23,232 bases of DNA from Phycisphaerales bacterium UBA2421 (GCA_002343075.1 DDRH01000059.1:18400-41631), one strand, 5' to 3'. Numbered from the stretch's first letter, positions 7,505 through 15,396 are shown. Notes: generated by a model from the letters alone, not told the origin. Numbers and translations are program-made.

Positions 7505-8677
7505 GTGCTTCCAACCGTCTCCATCATCCTCTCAACGCGAAACCGCTGCGCGACCACCCTCGAGACGCTGTCGCGCATCGAGGCGTGCGGGCTGGATGAT
7601 CATGCGTACGAGCTGATCGTGGTGGACAACGCCAGCCGCGACGGCACACCCGACGCCATCGCCCGCGAGTTTCGCCGCGCCTGCCTGATTCGACTCGATC
7701 GCAACGAGGGTTCGGTGGCAAAAAATCACGGTCTTCTCCGCGCCGCTGGGAAATATGTGGCATTTTTTGATGACGATTCGTTCCCCCTGCCCGGCTCGGT
7801 CGAACGAATGGTGCGCCACTTTCAGCTCAACCCGCGTCTCGCCGCCGCCGGGTTTACCGTCACATTGCCGAACGGCCGCCGGGAGTGCAGCGCGTACCCG
7901 AATGTTTTCATCGGCTGCGGCGTGGGGCTGAGGCGGTCGGCACTGATCGAGGTAGGCCCGCTACCGCACGATTTCTTCATGCAAGCCGAGGAGTATGACC
8001 TTTCACTGCGCCTTCTCGACGCGGGCTGGCAGGTACAGACATTTGACGATCTTCATGTGCACCATGCCAAGTCGCCGGCAACGCGATCAAGCGCCCAGAA
8101 GATGCGGCTGGACGTGCGGAACAATCTGCTCGTGGTGATGCGCCGGTTTCCCGGCGACTGGCGTGATGCGTATCTGCGCGACTGGATGACGCGTTACTGG
8201 GCCATGGCGGCCCAGTCGCACCGCCGGACGGCTGCGGCACTGGGGTTCGCCGGGGGGCTGGCACGCCACACCGTGACGATGATCGATCAACCCGTGAGCG
8301 ATGCCGCGTTCGAGCAGTTTTCGCGGATCAATCAGACCCAAACGCTCCTGCAAAGCACCGCCCGCCACCGCGGGCTGAGGCGCGTCGTGTTGGTCGATTG
8401 GGGAAAGAACCTGCTGGCATACCGGCTTGCCTGCGAAAATGCGGGCGTTCAGGTCGTCGCCATCGCCGATGAATCGCTCGCAGGGCAACGCTACGGCGAC
8501 TGGCCCGTCATCACCGATGCGCAGGCAATGACCCTAAACGTCGACGGCGCCATCATAGCCAACCTATCCCCCGTCCACGCCGCAACGCGCCTGGCACATT
8601 GGCGGCAGGCCGCACCCTTTGCCGTGGTCGATCTGTTTGAGCAGGAACGCGAAGCCGCCGTCGCCGCCGTCGCATAG
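7505..8677 (+). CDS. Family 2 glycosyltransferase with C-terminal Rossmann-like domain
   Basis: The 390-residue product has a GT2 domain in its first 215 residues: TVSIILSTRNR, LIVVDNASRDGTPD with Asp41, and VAFFDDDSFPLPG with the DDD at 89-91. FMQAEEYDLSLRLLDAGW near 158-175 is the conserved acidic segment. After a helical linker, residues 291-380 form a second unit with the strand-turn-helix pattern RRVVLVDWGKNLLAYRLACE, a second strand VQVVAIADE and a third DGAIIANLSP. This pattern resembles the nucleotide-binding half-domain found in PglD-type sugar acetyltransferases, though the glycine loop is not canonical. The gene starts with GTG three bases after the previous stop, which suggests translational coupling. 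It is convergent with the peroxidase gene, 18 bases away. Confidence 0.85.
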   Translation: MLPTVSIILSTRNRCATTLETLSRIEACGLDDHAYELIVVDNASRDGTPDAIAREFRRACLIRLDRNEGSVAKNHGLLRAAGKYVAFFDDDSFPLPGSVERMVRHFQLNPRLAAAGFTVTLPNGRRECSAYPNVFIGCGVGLRRSALIEVGPLPHDFFMQAEEYDLSLRLLDAGWQVQTFDDLHVHHAKSPATRSSAQKMRLDVRNNLLVVMRRFPGDWRDAYLRDWMTRYWAMAAQSHRRTAAALGFAGGLARHTVTMIDQPVSDAAFEQFSRINQTQTLLQSTARHRGLRRVVLVDWGKNLLAYRLACENAGVQVVAIADESLAGQRYGDWPVITDAQAMTLNVDGAIIANLSPVHAATRLAHWRQAAPFAVVDLFEQEREAAVAAVA

Positions 8678-8695
8678 CGCTTAACGCTCCGGGCC

Positions 8696-9937
8696 TCACT
8701 TCGGCAACACCGGCGGGCGAACGCGCTGTTTGGGTTCTTCAAGCGCTTTCAAAAACTCGGTCAGATCGGCCAGATCCCGCTTGCTTAGGTTCAACTTCTT
8801 CAATAAGGCCGACTTCTTTGGAAACAGCGGGTCGTTCGCCTGCGCTTCGTTCTTAGGCTCTGGATCAAACCCGCCGGCGTTGTAAATGTTCAGCACGCCT
8901 TCAAGCTCGAACAGGCCGTTGTGCATGTAGGGCGCGGTGGCGGTGACATTGCGCAGCGTCGGGGTCTTAAACCGGCCCACATCCTCAGGCTTCTTGGTCG
9001 CGATGTAGCGACCGAGGTCTTCAAACTTCCGCCCGTAATATGTGAGGCCAAGATTATGAAACTGGTTATCCGAAAAATTTGGACCATTATGGCAGTTGAT
9101 GCAGCGTGCCGTGGTCCGAAACAGGTGCAACCCGCGCACCGCCGAGTCGGAGAGGACATCGGTCTTACCGTCCATGAAAGCGTCAAAGCGGCTGCGCCCA
9201 CCGACGATTGTGCGCTCGAAGCAGGCAATCGCCTTTCCGATCTCGTCGAACGACACTTCGTCAACGTCGAACACCCGCTTGAACGCCTCCCGATACCCCG
9301 CAATCTGGTTGACACGCTCGGCGATCAGGTCAGGTGTGGAGTGCATTTCGATTTCGTTGATCACCGGCTGGCGCGACTGACTCTCCAGCGAACTCGCCCG
9401 CCCGTCCCAGAAGAACGATTCGCCGAAGCCGCTGTTCATGATCGTGGGCGTGTTGCGTGTGCCCACTTGCCGATCATGCCCGAAAGCAACGGTGCGCCCG
9501 TCGGCCCAGCCGAGGTCGGGATCGTGGCAGGATGCGCAGGCAATCTGCATCGACCCCGACAGCCGGGGGTCAAAAAACAGTTGCTTGCCGAGTTCGGCTT
9601 TCTCTTTCGTAAACGGATTCCGCTCCGGATGCGGCGCCTCGCGCGGCAGCCGGCCGATCTCGGCGAATTTCAGGTCGGGATGTTCTTCCAACTCAGGCTT
9701 GGGCCATTCCGCGGGCGGCTTGGAGTACGTAATGCGAAGCTCAGCGGCCTGGGCGGCGTATTGTTCGGGGGTGAGGCGAACGCGCACTCCAAGCCCGTCA
9801 AGCCGTTCAGAGCGTTGAATGATATCCGGCTGCGCCTGCCGCTGTTCGGCAAAGACGCACACCGATCCGTGCGCGACCACGCCAAGCAGAACGAAACAGC
9901 TCATATTTTGAAGCATATAATCTGATACTTGTGCCAT
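8696..9937 (-). CDS. Diheme cytochrome c peroxidase / MauG-family protein
   Basis: The 413-residue product has two heme c attachment sites, CASCH at about 134-138 and CINCH at about 279-283. It also carries family hallmarks KAELGKQLFFDPRLSGS, GTRNTPTIMNSGF, FFWDGRASSLESQ and the late APYMHNGLFE. Such proteins reduce hydrogen peroxide with electrons from small cytochromes, or perform MauG-type oxidations, in the periplasm. A short hydrophobic stretch (SCFVLLGVVAHGSVCVFA) near the start is a probable signal peptide. Roughly 90 residues before the peroxidase core form an extension without a recognised domain. The start at 9937 is one base beyond the pseudopilin stop at 9939; the next ATG at 9916 is an alternative. 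It is the last gene of a three-gene minus-strand set. Confidence 0.9.
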   Translation of the reverse strand: MAQVSDYMLQNMSCFVLLGVVAHGSVCVFAEQRQAQPDIIQRSERLDGLGVRVRLTPEQYAAQAAELRITYSKPPAEWPKPELEEHPDLKFAEIGRLPREAPHPERNPFTKEKAELGKQLFFDPRLSGSMQIACASCHDPDLGWADGRTVAFGHDRQVGTRNTPTIMNSGFGESFFWDGRASSLESQSRQPVINEIEMHSTPDLIAERVNQIAGYREAFKRVFDVDEVSFDEIGKAIACFERTIVGGRSRFDAFMDGKTDVLSDSAVRGLHLFRTTARCINCHNGPNFSDNQFHNLGLTYYGRKFEDLGRYIATKKPEDVGRFKTPTLRNVTATAPYMHNGLFELEGVLNIYNAGGFDPEPKNEAQANDPLFPKKSALLKKLNLSKRDLADLTEFLKALEEPKQRVRPPVLPK

Positions 9938-9938
9938 C

Positions 9939-10697
9939 TCAACCGCGTATATTGATCGTTTTCGGGGGAGCGTTCGGATTCGGATTTCCGGAGTCCTGAA
10001 CGTAAAGGGCCATCCCAACAGCTCCGTCCATGTACAGGACATTAATCGCCCCACGGCGACGATTGCTGTTTCCCTCCTCGACACCAACGGTCACTCTCCG
10101 ACCGTATCGATGGGGGAACCGCCATTCGATAGCCTGCAACACCGGAATCTGATCGCCCGTACCACGCCTCGCACCACTTCGAAACGGCTCGTTTGCAAAG
10201 TTATCGTAGACCCAAAAGACGTTCTGATTCTTGACGTTCTTTCGCTGTGCGCTTGTCCAGCCAGTGGTCGTCGTGGCCCAAATGTAGGTGTTCTTGTACG
10301 AGACCATCTTCTCGCCCTGAGCTGGGCAAGTCCAAACCCCGGGGGCAAACTTCATGTAACCTCGCTCATCAAACAGCGCCGGCAATCCGTAGGTCTCGGG
10401 TGTACTGGTCGGGTCGGCAGGATTTACCTCGCCGGGGCCCCGACGGAACGGCGCACCACCCACCGCGTAGCTGTCCGGGTAGCGATCCTTATTGTCGTTA
10501 GCAAACATGCGCGTCGCATTGCCGATCTGTGCCAGATTGCTCTTACAGGCAACGAGGTTTGCCTGTTCGCGCGCTTTCCCTAACATCGGTAACAGCAACG
10601 AGATGAGAATTCCAATGATCCCGATGACGACCAGCAACTCCACCAGAGTGAACGCGCGAGTCGTGTCTGCAAGTTTTTGTTGTTCGGCGATTCCCAT
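9939..10697 (-). CDS. Prepilin-type N-terminal methylation domain protein (type II secretion pseudopilin-like)
   Basis: The 252-residue product opens with a 15-residue leader and the prepilin motif [20 protein letters not shown], a cleavage and methylation site followed by a single hydrophobic helix. The residue before the expected cut is Ala, where Gly is usual. The globular part has [24 protein letters not shown] and, near the end, [15 protein letters not shown], both typical of the large pseudopilin-like family that is abundant in Planctomycetes. Such proteins are inserted in the inner membrane and processed by a prepilin peptidase; the role of most is unknown. The start lies nine bases after the stop of the dockerin gene and its stop nearly touches the peroxidase start, so the three are probably translated in a coupled way. 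Confidence 0.85.
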   Translation of the reverse strand: MGIAEQQKLADTTRAFTLVELLVVIGIIGILISLLLPMLGKAREQANLVACKSNLAQIGNATRMFANDNKDRYPDSYAVGGAPFRRGPGEVNPADPTSTPETYGLPALFDERGYMKFAPGVWTCPAQGEKMVSYKNTYIWATTTTGWTSAQRKNVKNQNVFWVYDNFANEPFRSGARRGTGDQIPVLQAIEWRFPHRYGRRVTVGVEEGNSNRRRGAINVLYMDGAVGMALYVQDSGNPNPNAPPKTINIRG

Positions 10698-10706
10698 CTG
10701 GCAATC

Positions 10707-12404
10707 TCAAGCGAACTGGCGATTTCGCAACCGAAGCATAAAGCACAGCGCCCCGATCAAAGCACCAGCGGTTGGTTCTGGGACGGAGCCTCGGGCTGCA
10801 CCGGCGGGGGAAGTGGCGCCAAAATTGGCCGCGAGCGTGGTGAAGTCATTGAGGTCGACCAGTTCGTCGCCGGTAAAATCGCCTTGCGTCCAAAGCCTGC
10901 CAGGCAAGCCAAAATTAGCAGCCAATGCGGTAAAATCGTCGAGATTGACGGACTTGTCCATGTCGGCATCGCCGTCCGGAAACACGTAAAACTGCTGCAA
11001 TATCTTAACGTCCTTCCACGACACAACGTTGTTGCCATTCAGGTCAAACCGAAGCTTGGGCTGATCCGCAGCGATGATTCCACTTAGCGGCGTGGCGCTG
11101 GACAACGTCAGTGCCGATTTGAACAGCCCGATGTCGGCCTGATCAACTACATCATCACGATTGAAATCGCCGATTCTGAATAAATACGCGCCGGCGACGT
11201 GGTTCACGCCGCTCGCTTCAGTGTACATCAGTTGAGGTACGGCAAACGAACCGGCGTTGCCCGTATATGTTGTAGATCGAATCTGCATCCGCAGGGTGTT
11301 CGAGTTGACACTCGGGCTTGCCTCTGGGGCAAAATTGGCGCGGCGTTCTTCGTAGCCCAGTACTTTGACGACTCGCCCCTCGGGATCGAGCCTGAAAATG
11401 CCCCGCCTAGCGGTGGCGGTGTTGTTGAAGTATAGATTCCCCCCGCCATCTGAGGCCATGCTGAATGACGTCATGTCGCTAGTCGGTTGCTCAAAAAATG
11501 AAGCAATCTCCGAAGCCGGGACATGAACTGTTCGAGCAGAGGTTGTGGTGCCGTCGTGGGTGATTTTGTCGATCCCGCCCACGTTACCGGTTGCCCCGCC
11601 GCCACGGAAGAAGATCGAATCGACCCCGCCACTGGCGATCACCGCAGGCTCGGTGTTCAAGTCGGTGTTCGTGGCGAGCAAACGAACTGGCGCACCAGTG
11701 ACGGCACCCAACTTCCAGACACCCCCGAACGGTACTGCCGTATCGATGAAATAGATCGACTGACCGTCGCCTGACCAAGCGGGCTGTCGGCCGATATTGT
11801 TCGATGTCTCGGTGACTGCCGCGCCGGTGGCAGCCTGCAAGTCGGCGATTGTCACACGCTGCGTGAACACATCGGTGGCTATGGGGCCGACCGATTGCTG
11901 CAGATTGTATGTGTAGACTTTGTTTGATTTTTCGGGAAATCGAACCGCAGTAGCACCCGATCCAGATTGGACAATGGCTCCGGCGTCGGTAATCGCCGCC
12001 ATCGAATAGGCAGGCAGTGTTCCCCCACCCGGGAGATTGATCGGAAGCGGGTTCAACAACATCGCGCTTGGCGTGGGTGATCCGCCGCCCAAGTTGAGAT
12101 CATTGTCCCGGTTGAATCGAAGCCACGAGGTGGCAAACACTTGAGTTTGAAACGCGACCGAACTCGCCGTGGGGTTGTCAACCCGCCGCAATTCCTGATC
12201 GCCGTTCGAGAAGCCGGCCACAAACATGCGATCATTGACAGGATCGTACCCAAAAGCAGCCAGCGGCGACGGCGACGGCACCCCACCGACGGTGGCCACC
12301 TCTGGCAGTACAATCGTAAGGTTATCCACCTGCCCCATCGCCGCACCGTAAAATACGGCGAATGAAGCAAGCCCCATCGCGATTTTCACCCGCTGCATTT
12401 TCAT
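10707..12404 (-). CDS. Secreted protein with dockerin-type repeats and PEP-CTERM sorting tail
   Basis: The 565-residue product has a signal peptide (MKMQRVKIAMGLASFAVFYG, cut near AMGQ). A long central part of about 370 residues has recurring blocks such as FGYDPVNDRMFVAG, WSGDGQSIYFIDTA and GGNLYFNNT, suggesting a beta-propeller. Near the end are calcium-binding EF-hand-like dockerin segments: GDFNRDDVVDQADI, DLNGNNVVSWKDV, GDADMDKSVNLDDFTALAANFG and GDFTGDELVDLNDFTTLAANFG. The last two are near-duplicates. The C-terminus has VPEPTAG, a short hydrophobic helix and a basic end, which is a PEP-CTERM signal for exosortase-dependent surface sorting. GGAG, five bases before the ATG at 12404, decides the start; an upstream frame to 12458 lacks support. 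It leads the trio with the pseudopilin and peroxidase. The ligand or enzymatic role is unknown. Confidence 0.85.
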   Translation of the reverse strand: MKMQRVKIAMGLASFAVFYGAAMGQVDNLTIVLPEVATVGGVPSPSPLAAFGYDPVNDRMFVAGFSNGDQELRRVDNPTASSVAFQTQVFATSWLRFNRDNDLNLGGGSPTPSAMLLNPLPINLPGGGTLPAYSMAAITDAGAIVQSGSGATAVRFPEKSNKVYTYNLQQSVGPIATDVFTQRVTIADLQAATGAAVTETSNNIGRQPAWSGDGQSIYFIDTAVPFGGVWKLGAVTGAPVRLLATNTDLNTEPAVIASGGVDSIFFRGGGATGNVGGIDKITHDGTTTSARTVHVPASEIASFFEQPTSDMTSFSMASDGGGNLYFNNTATARRGIFRLDPEGRVVKVLGYEERRANFAPEASPSVNSNTLRMQIRSTTYTGNAGSFAVPQLMYTEASGVNHVAGAYLFRIGDFNRDDVVDQADIGLFKSALTLSSATPLSGIIAADQPKLRFDLNGNNVVSWKDVKILQQFYVFPDGDADMDKSVNLDDFTALAANFGLPGRLWTQGDFTGDELVDLNDFTTLAANFGATSPAGAARGSVPEPTAGALIGALCFMLRLRNRQFA

Positions 12405-12578
12405 GTTGACTCCAATCCAGAAACGAACCGACACCCGACCCGGCACGGCAACGAACACAAACCCAGAGCGCGACCTTCGCGCTTCGATTGCCTCCCCTGC
12501 CGGCCTTTGCTGCTCGGAATTTTAGCAACTCGGTTTCAAAACTCACTCAAAAAACCCGTCAGGTTATAGAATTTCTAT

Positions 12579-12603
12579 TTAATTGAGACTAAATCTCAAT
12601 TAA
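12579..12603. promoter_or_regulatory. Perfect 10-bp inverted repeat, candidate operator
   Basis: TTAATTGAGA at 12579-12588 and TCTCAATTAA at 12594-12603 are exact reverse complements around a 5-base centre, CTAAA. The repeat is AT-rich in a GC-rich region, lies about 175 bases before the dockerin gene start and just upstream of a possible minus-strand -10 box. There is no U tract next to it, so a binding site for a dimeric regulator is a better guess than a terminator. Confidence 0.5.
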
Positions 12604-12839
12604 TATCGAGGCTTCTTCGAGTTTGCAAGGCTCCGACTCCTTCGAGCCAGCCTGACCAACCCGCTGGCATAGCGATCGGCGCTTCGATCCTACATTCACC
12701 CCCCGCGTTGCGCTGGCGGTACTCGTTTTGCGCAGCGCCGAGCGCTTTTTACTGGAGAAGGCCGACCGATAAGCTCGCGCGCCGCGTCTTTCTTGCCTCG
12801 GCATTTTGCAGGCGCTGGTGCGCGCGACACCCGCCGCGG

Positions 12840-12845
12840 TAGACT
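12840..12845 (+). promoter_or_regulatory. Candidate -10 box (TAGACT) 7 bases before a GTG start
   Basis: TAGACT is followed by seven bases and then GTG at 12853, with an in-frame ATG two codons later. The spacing is the same as at 1172 and would allow a leaderless transcript starting at the GTG. No -35 box or Shine-Dalgarno sequence supports a conventional start. Confidence 0.3.
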
Positions 12846-12852
12846 CTGACTT

Positions 12853-13695
12853 GTGCAAATGCCCCTCGCTTTTTCCACAAACGCCTTCAAGAAAAACACC
12901 TTGCACCAGGCGATCCAGTTCATCGCCGACATCGGCTATGCCGGCGTGGAACTCATGGCCGATCTACACCACGCCTACCCGCCAAACTTTGATGCCCAGG
13001 CCCGCGCCGAAACACGCGCATTGCTCGCCAAACACGGGATGACCGTAACCAACGTCAACGCGTTTACCCATTTTATCGACGGCGACACTTATCACCCTAC
13101 CTGGCTTGAAAACGACCCATCTCTTGTGCAAAAGCGCATTGATCACACCAACGCATGTCTGAAGATGGCGCGCGATTTTGAGTGCAGAACGGTGAGCATT
13201 CAGCCGGGCGGGCCGATGATCGGGTTCGCGAAGAGTTATGAACACGCCGCGGAGGAGTTCGCCGCAGCACTGTCGCAGTGCGTGGCGACCGCTCGAGAAA
13301 CCGGCGTGACCATCGCTGTCGAGCCAGAGCCGGGCCTGCTGATCCAGACCGCGGACGAGTTTTTGAGGTTTAAGAACGCGTTTTTCAAGCACGATGATTG
13401 CGTTCAGATGAATTGCGACATCGGCCACCTGTTTTGCGTCGGCGACGACCCTGCGGAGGTGATTCGCAAGCTGCCACAGCATGTGGCGCATGTCCATTTG
13501 GAAGACATCGGTGCCAACCGCGTGCATCAGCACCTCACGCCGGGAAAGGGTGTCATCGATTTCGGCGAAATTTTTGCTGCGTTGCACGACATTGGGTATG
13601 CCGGAAACGTGACGGTCGAGCTTTACCCCTACGAAACCACCGCTGCGGGGGTGGCGAAGCTGGCTTGGGAACACTTGAACAGGCGTGAGGGATGA
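12853..13695 (+). CDS. Xylose-isomerase-like TIM-barrel protein (sugar phosphate isomerase/epimerase family)
   Basis: The 280-residue product has the full set of motifs of the metal-dependent isomerase/epimerase TIM barrels. These are a first strand LAFSTNAF, IGYAGVELMADLHH near 27-40, IAVEPEPG with Glu157, MNCDIGHLF with Asp189 and His192, VAHVHLEDIG near 211-220, PGKGVIDFGEIFAAL, and GNVTVELYPYE with Glu256. The glutamates, Asp and His are the expected metal ligands. Such enzymes isomerise or epimerise keto-sugars or related polyols; the substrate here cannot be told. The start is GTG at 12853 or ATG at 12859; there is no ribosome site. It is followed after 12 bases by the zinc-ribbon membrane protein gene and then lysA on the same strand. 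Confidence 0.8.
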   Translation: MQMPLAFSTNAFKKNTLHQAIQFIADIGYAGVELMADLHHAYPPNFDAQARAETRALLAKHGMTVTNVNAFTHFIDGDTYHPTWLENDPSLVQKRIDHTNACLKMARDFECRTVSIQPGGPMIGFAKSYEHAAEEFAAALSQCVATARETGVTIAVEPEPGLLIQTADEFLRFKNAFFKHDDCVQMNCDIGHLFCVGDDPAEVIRKLPQHVAHVHLEDIGANRVHQHLTPGKGVIDFGEIFAALHDIGYAGNVTVELYPYETTAAGVAKLAWEHLNRREG

Positions 13696-13714
13696 AAGGG
13701 GTGAGGCGTGAGGG
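13681..13714 (+). repeat. Short G-rich direct repeat spanning a stop/start junction
   Basis: AGGCGTGAGGG occurs at 13681-13691 and again at 13704-13714, separated by GATGAAAGGGGTG. The tract contains units of the form GGNRTGA (GGCGTGA, GGGATGA, GGCGTGA). The first copy encodes the last codons of the TIM-barrel gene and its TGA; the second contains the GTG start of the next gene. It resembles the 7-base repeat tracts near 3692 and 19551 in composition. Confidence 0.45.
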
Positions 13715-14109
13715 CGAAACCGCATCAGTATCACCTATCACTACGGCATCCAGCCATCAATTCGCTCTCAAAAGAGGAGCGCACGCGCCTCACCGCCGCT
13801 AGTGCTGGCCGCATCGATACATGGCGACACAAGCTCGCCTTTATTGTTTGGATGGCAGTGCACATCGCTGCAGTTTTAGTACCCGCTTACGGGCCCACCA
13901 GCGTCAGGATCGTGACAAAAATAGCGTTGATCGCTGCAACTTGGGGATTGTTTTTTTTGTTTGTTATGCGCCCCGCACAAGCCCGCGCAGCACGAGCGAT
14001 TTTAAAACAAATTGGTGGATACTGCCTTCAATGTGGCTACGATCTTCGCGCCAGTGCGGGCCGATGCCCAGAATGCGGAACTGAAATTCCCGAATCGAAG
14101 GCGAGCTAG
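13708..14109 (+). CDS. Small two-TM membrane protein with C-terminal zinc ribbon
   Basis: The 133-residue product has two hydrophobic helices, about residues 42-61 and 68-88. A cytoplasmic tail follows with a four-cysteine zinc ribbon, YCLQCGYDLRASAGRCPECG (Cys106, Cys109, Cys120, Cys123). I associate the CxxCGYDLR...CPECG signature with many otherwise unrelated small proteins of Planctomycetes; its function is unknown to me. The GTG start at 13708 is in the short repeat tract and lacks a clear ribosome site, so the true start might lie further inside the first 40 residues, which are hydrophilic. It fits between the TIM-barrel gene (12 bases before) and lysA (3 bases after), so coupling with lysA translation is likely. 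No catalytic motif is visible. Confidence 0.75.
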   Translation: MRAKPHQYHLSLRHPAINSLSKEERTRLTAASAGRIDTWRHKLAFIVWMAVHIAAVLVPAYGPTSVRIVTKIALIAATWGLFFLFVMRPAQARAARAILKQIGGYCLQCGYDLRASAGRCPECGTEIPESKAS

Positions 14110-14112
14110 AGA

Positions 14113-15396
14113 GTGGACTTTTTTAACTATAGGAATAACGAGCTTTACTGCGAAGACATCCCCGCTGCGAGGATTGCCGCCGAAGTCGGGACGCCGGTTT
14201 ATGTCTACTCAAAGGCGACGTTTCTGCGGCATTATCATCAGGTAGCCGACGCATTTGCGCCGCTCGGAGCGACGATTTGTTACTCCATCAAATGCTGCGG
14301 AAACGTCAACATTTTGAAGATGCTCGCGCGCGAAGGATGCGGGTTTGACGTGACCAGCGCCGGCGAGCTTTTCCGCGCGCTGCGTGCGGGCGGCGATCCG
14401 AAGAAGATTATCTTCGCCGGAGTGGGCAAGAACGACGACGAGATCGCCGCGGGAATCAATGCTGGCATCGCTGCGTTTAACTGCGAGAGTGAAGCCGAGA
14501 TTGAGAACATCGACCGAATCGCCGGCGCGCTCGGCAAGACCGTGGTTGGCGCGCTGCGCGTCAACCCCGATGTCGATCCGAAAACACATGCCAAAACCAC
14601 TACCGGTAAAAAGGAAAGCAAGTTTGGCGTGGATATCGATCGCGCCGAGCGCGTCTTCGAGCGCTATCGCAGCCTCGCACACTTCCGGCTCGCCGGTGTG
14701 CACACCCACATCGGCTCGCCGGTGCTCGAAGTGCAGCCGTACGTGGAAGCGGCACAGAAGGTGATCGACCTAATCGACCGCCTGACCGCCCGCGGGCACA
14801 AGATCGAGTGGTTCGACGTCGGCGGTGGGTTTGGCGTCAATTACACTTCACTCACACAAGCCAAGCCAGTGAGCGAGCACGCCAAGCTCCTTGTGCCGCT
14901 GCTGAAGAACAAACCGTACAAAATCGCGTTTGAGCCGGGCCGATACATCGCCGGCAACGCGGGGATCATGCTCACGCGGGTGCAGTATCGAAAGACCGGC
15001 GGCAGCAAGCACTTTGTGATTGTAGATGCAGGAATGAACGACCTGATCCGGCCGACGCTGTACGAGGCCTATCACCACATCTGGCCCGCGAAGATTCGCG
15101 ATATCGACACGCCCGGATCGCGGACGAAAGACGCCCCGCCGGCGGATGCGGAGGTGGTGGATATCGTCGGCCCGGTGTGCGAGACCGGCGACTACTTCGC
15201 GCTCGACCGCCGCCTGCCGCCGACGCAGCGTGGCGACCTTCTCGCGGTTTTCACCGCCGGGGCATACGGGTTTGCGATGGCAAGCAATTACAACAACCGC
15301 CCTCGCCCGCCCGAGGTGCTGGTTGGTGGCTCGACATACACGGTCATTAGAAAGCGGGAAACGCTGGAGGATCTGGTGCGGCCGGAGGAGGCATGA
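14113..15396 (+). CDS. lysA: Diaminopimelate decarboxylase
   Basis: The 427-residue product is a fold-III PLP decarboxylase that converts meso-diaminopimelate to lysine in the cytoplasm, the last step of lysine synthesis. Residues 1-30 include FFNYRNNELYCEDIP and GTPVYVYS. The PLP lysine is Lys60 in CYSIKCCGN. HIGSPV, the glycine-rich GGGFGVNYT phosphate-binding loop, AFEPGRYIAGNAG, and the second-subunit active-site CETGDYFALDRRLP follow, with YGFAMASNYNNRPRPPEVLV at the end. All of this is normal for LysA in order and length. The GTG at 14113 gives the standard N-terminus (MDFFNYRN). The last codons form a strong ribosome site for a small ORF whose ATG overlaps the lysA stop. Confidence 0.95.
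   Translation: MDFFNYRNNELYCEDIPAARIAAEVGTPVYVYSKATFLRHYHQVADAFAPLGATICYSIKCCGNVNILKMLAREGCGFDVTSAGELFRALRAGGDPKKIIFAGVGKNDDEIAAGINAGIAAFNCESEAEIENIDRIAGALGKTVVGALRVNPDVDPKTHAKTTTGKKESKFGVDIDRAERVFERYRSLAHFRLAGVHTHIGSPVLEVQPYVEAAQKVIDLIDRLTARGHKIEWFDVGGGFGVNYTSLTQAKPVSEHAKLLVPLLKNKPYKIAFEPGRYIAGNAGIMLTRVQYRKTGGSKHFVIVDAGMNDLIRPTLYEAYHHIWPAKIRDIDTPGSRTKDAPPADAEVVDIVGPVCETGDYFALDRRLPPTQRGDLLAVFTAGAYGFAMASNYNNRPRPPEVLVGGSTYTVIRKRETLEDLVRPEEA
15384..15391 (+). promoter_or_regulatory. Strong ribosome-binding site inside the lysA end
   Basis: GGAGGAGG sits one base before the ATG at 15393 counted from its end; its upstream GGAGG core is four bases away from the start. It is the best Shine-Dalgarno sequence in this part of the window and supports real initiation of the small ORF overlapping the lysA stop, although the same bases also encode the Glu-Glu-Ala end of LysA. 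Confidence 0.5.

Larger units (their letters stand above)
12405..12852. other. Gene-free divergent intergenic region
   Basis: This 448-base stretch separates the dockerin-protein gene (minus) from the TIM-barrel gene (plus). No open frame in it has recognisable protein character. An AT-rich core at about 12535-12605 contains a perfect inverted repeat at 12579-12603 and, on the minus strand, TATAAC (plus-strand GTTATA at 12563-12568), which could be a -10 box for the dockerin operon with a leader of about 150 bases. The plus-strand gene has its own -10-like TAGACT at 12840. The rest is GC-rich with no structure I can name. Confidence 0.6.

Noticed and set aside
8921..9925. Long plus-strand open frame of 334 codons opposite the peroxidase gene
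   Set aside because: The minus strand carries both CxxCH heme sites and the signal peptide of a clear peroxidase; the plus-strand product has no domain character.
12734..12750. AGCGC-CGA-GCGCT hairpin followed by five T residues on the plus strand
   Set aside because: It looks like a minimal intrinsic terminator, but no plus-strand gene lies upstream for about 3.7 kb and the stem has only five pairs, so there is no transcript that it would clearly end.
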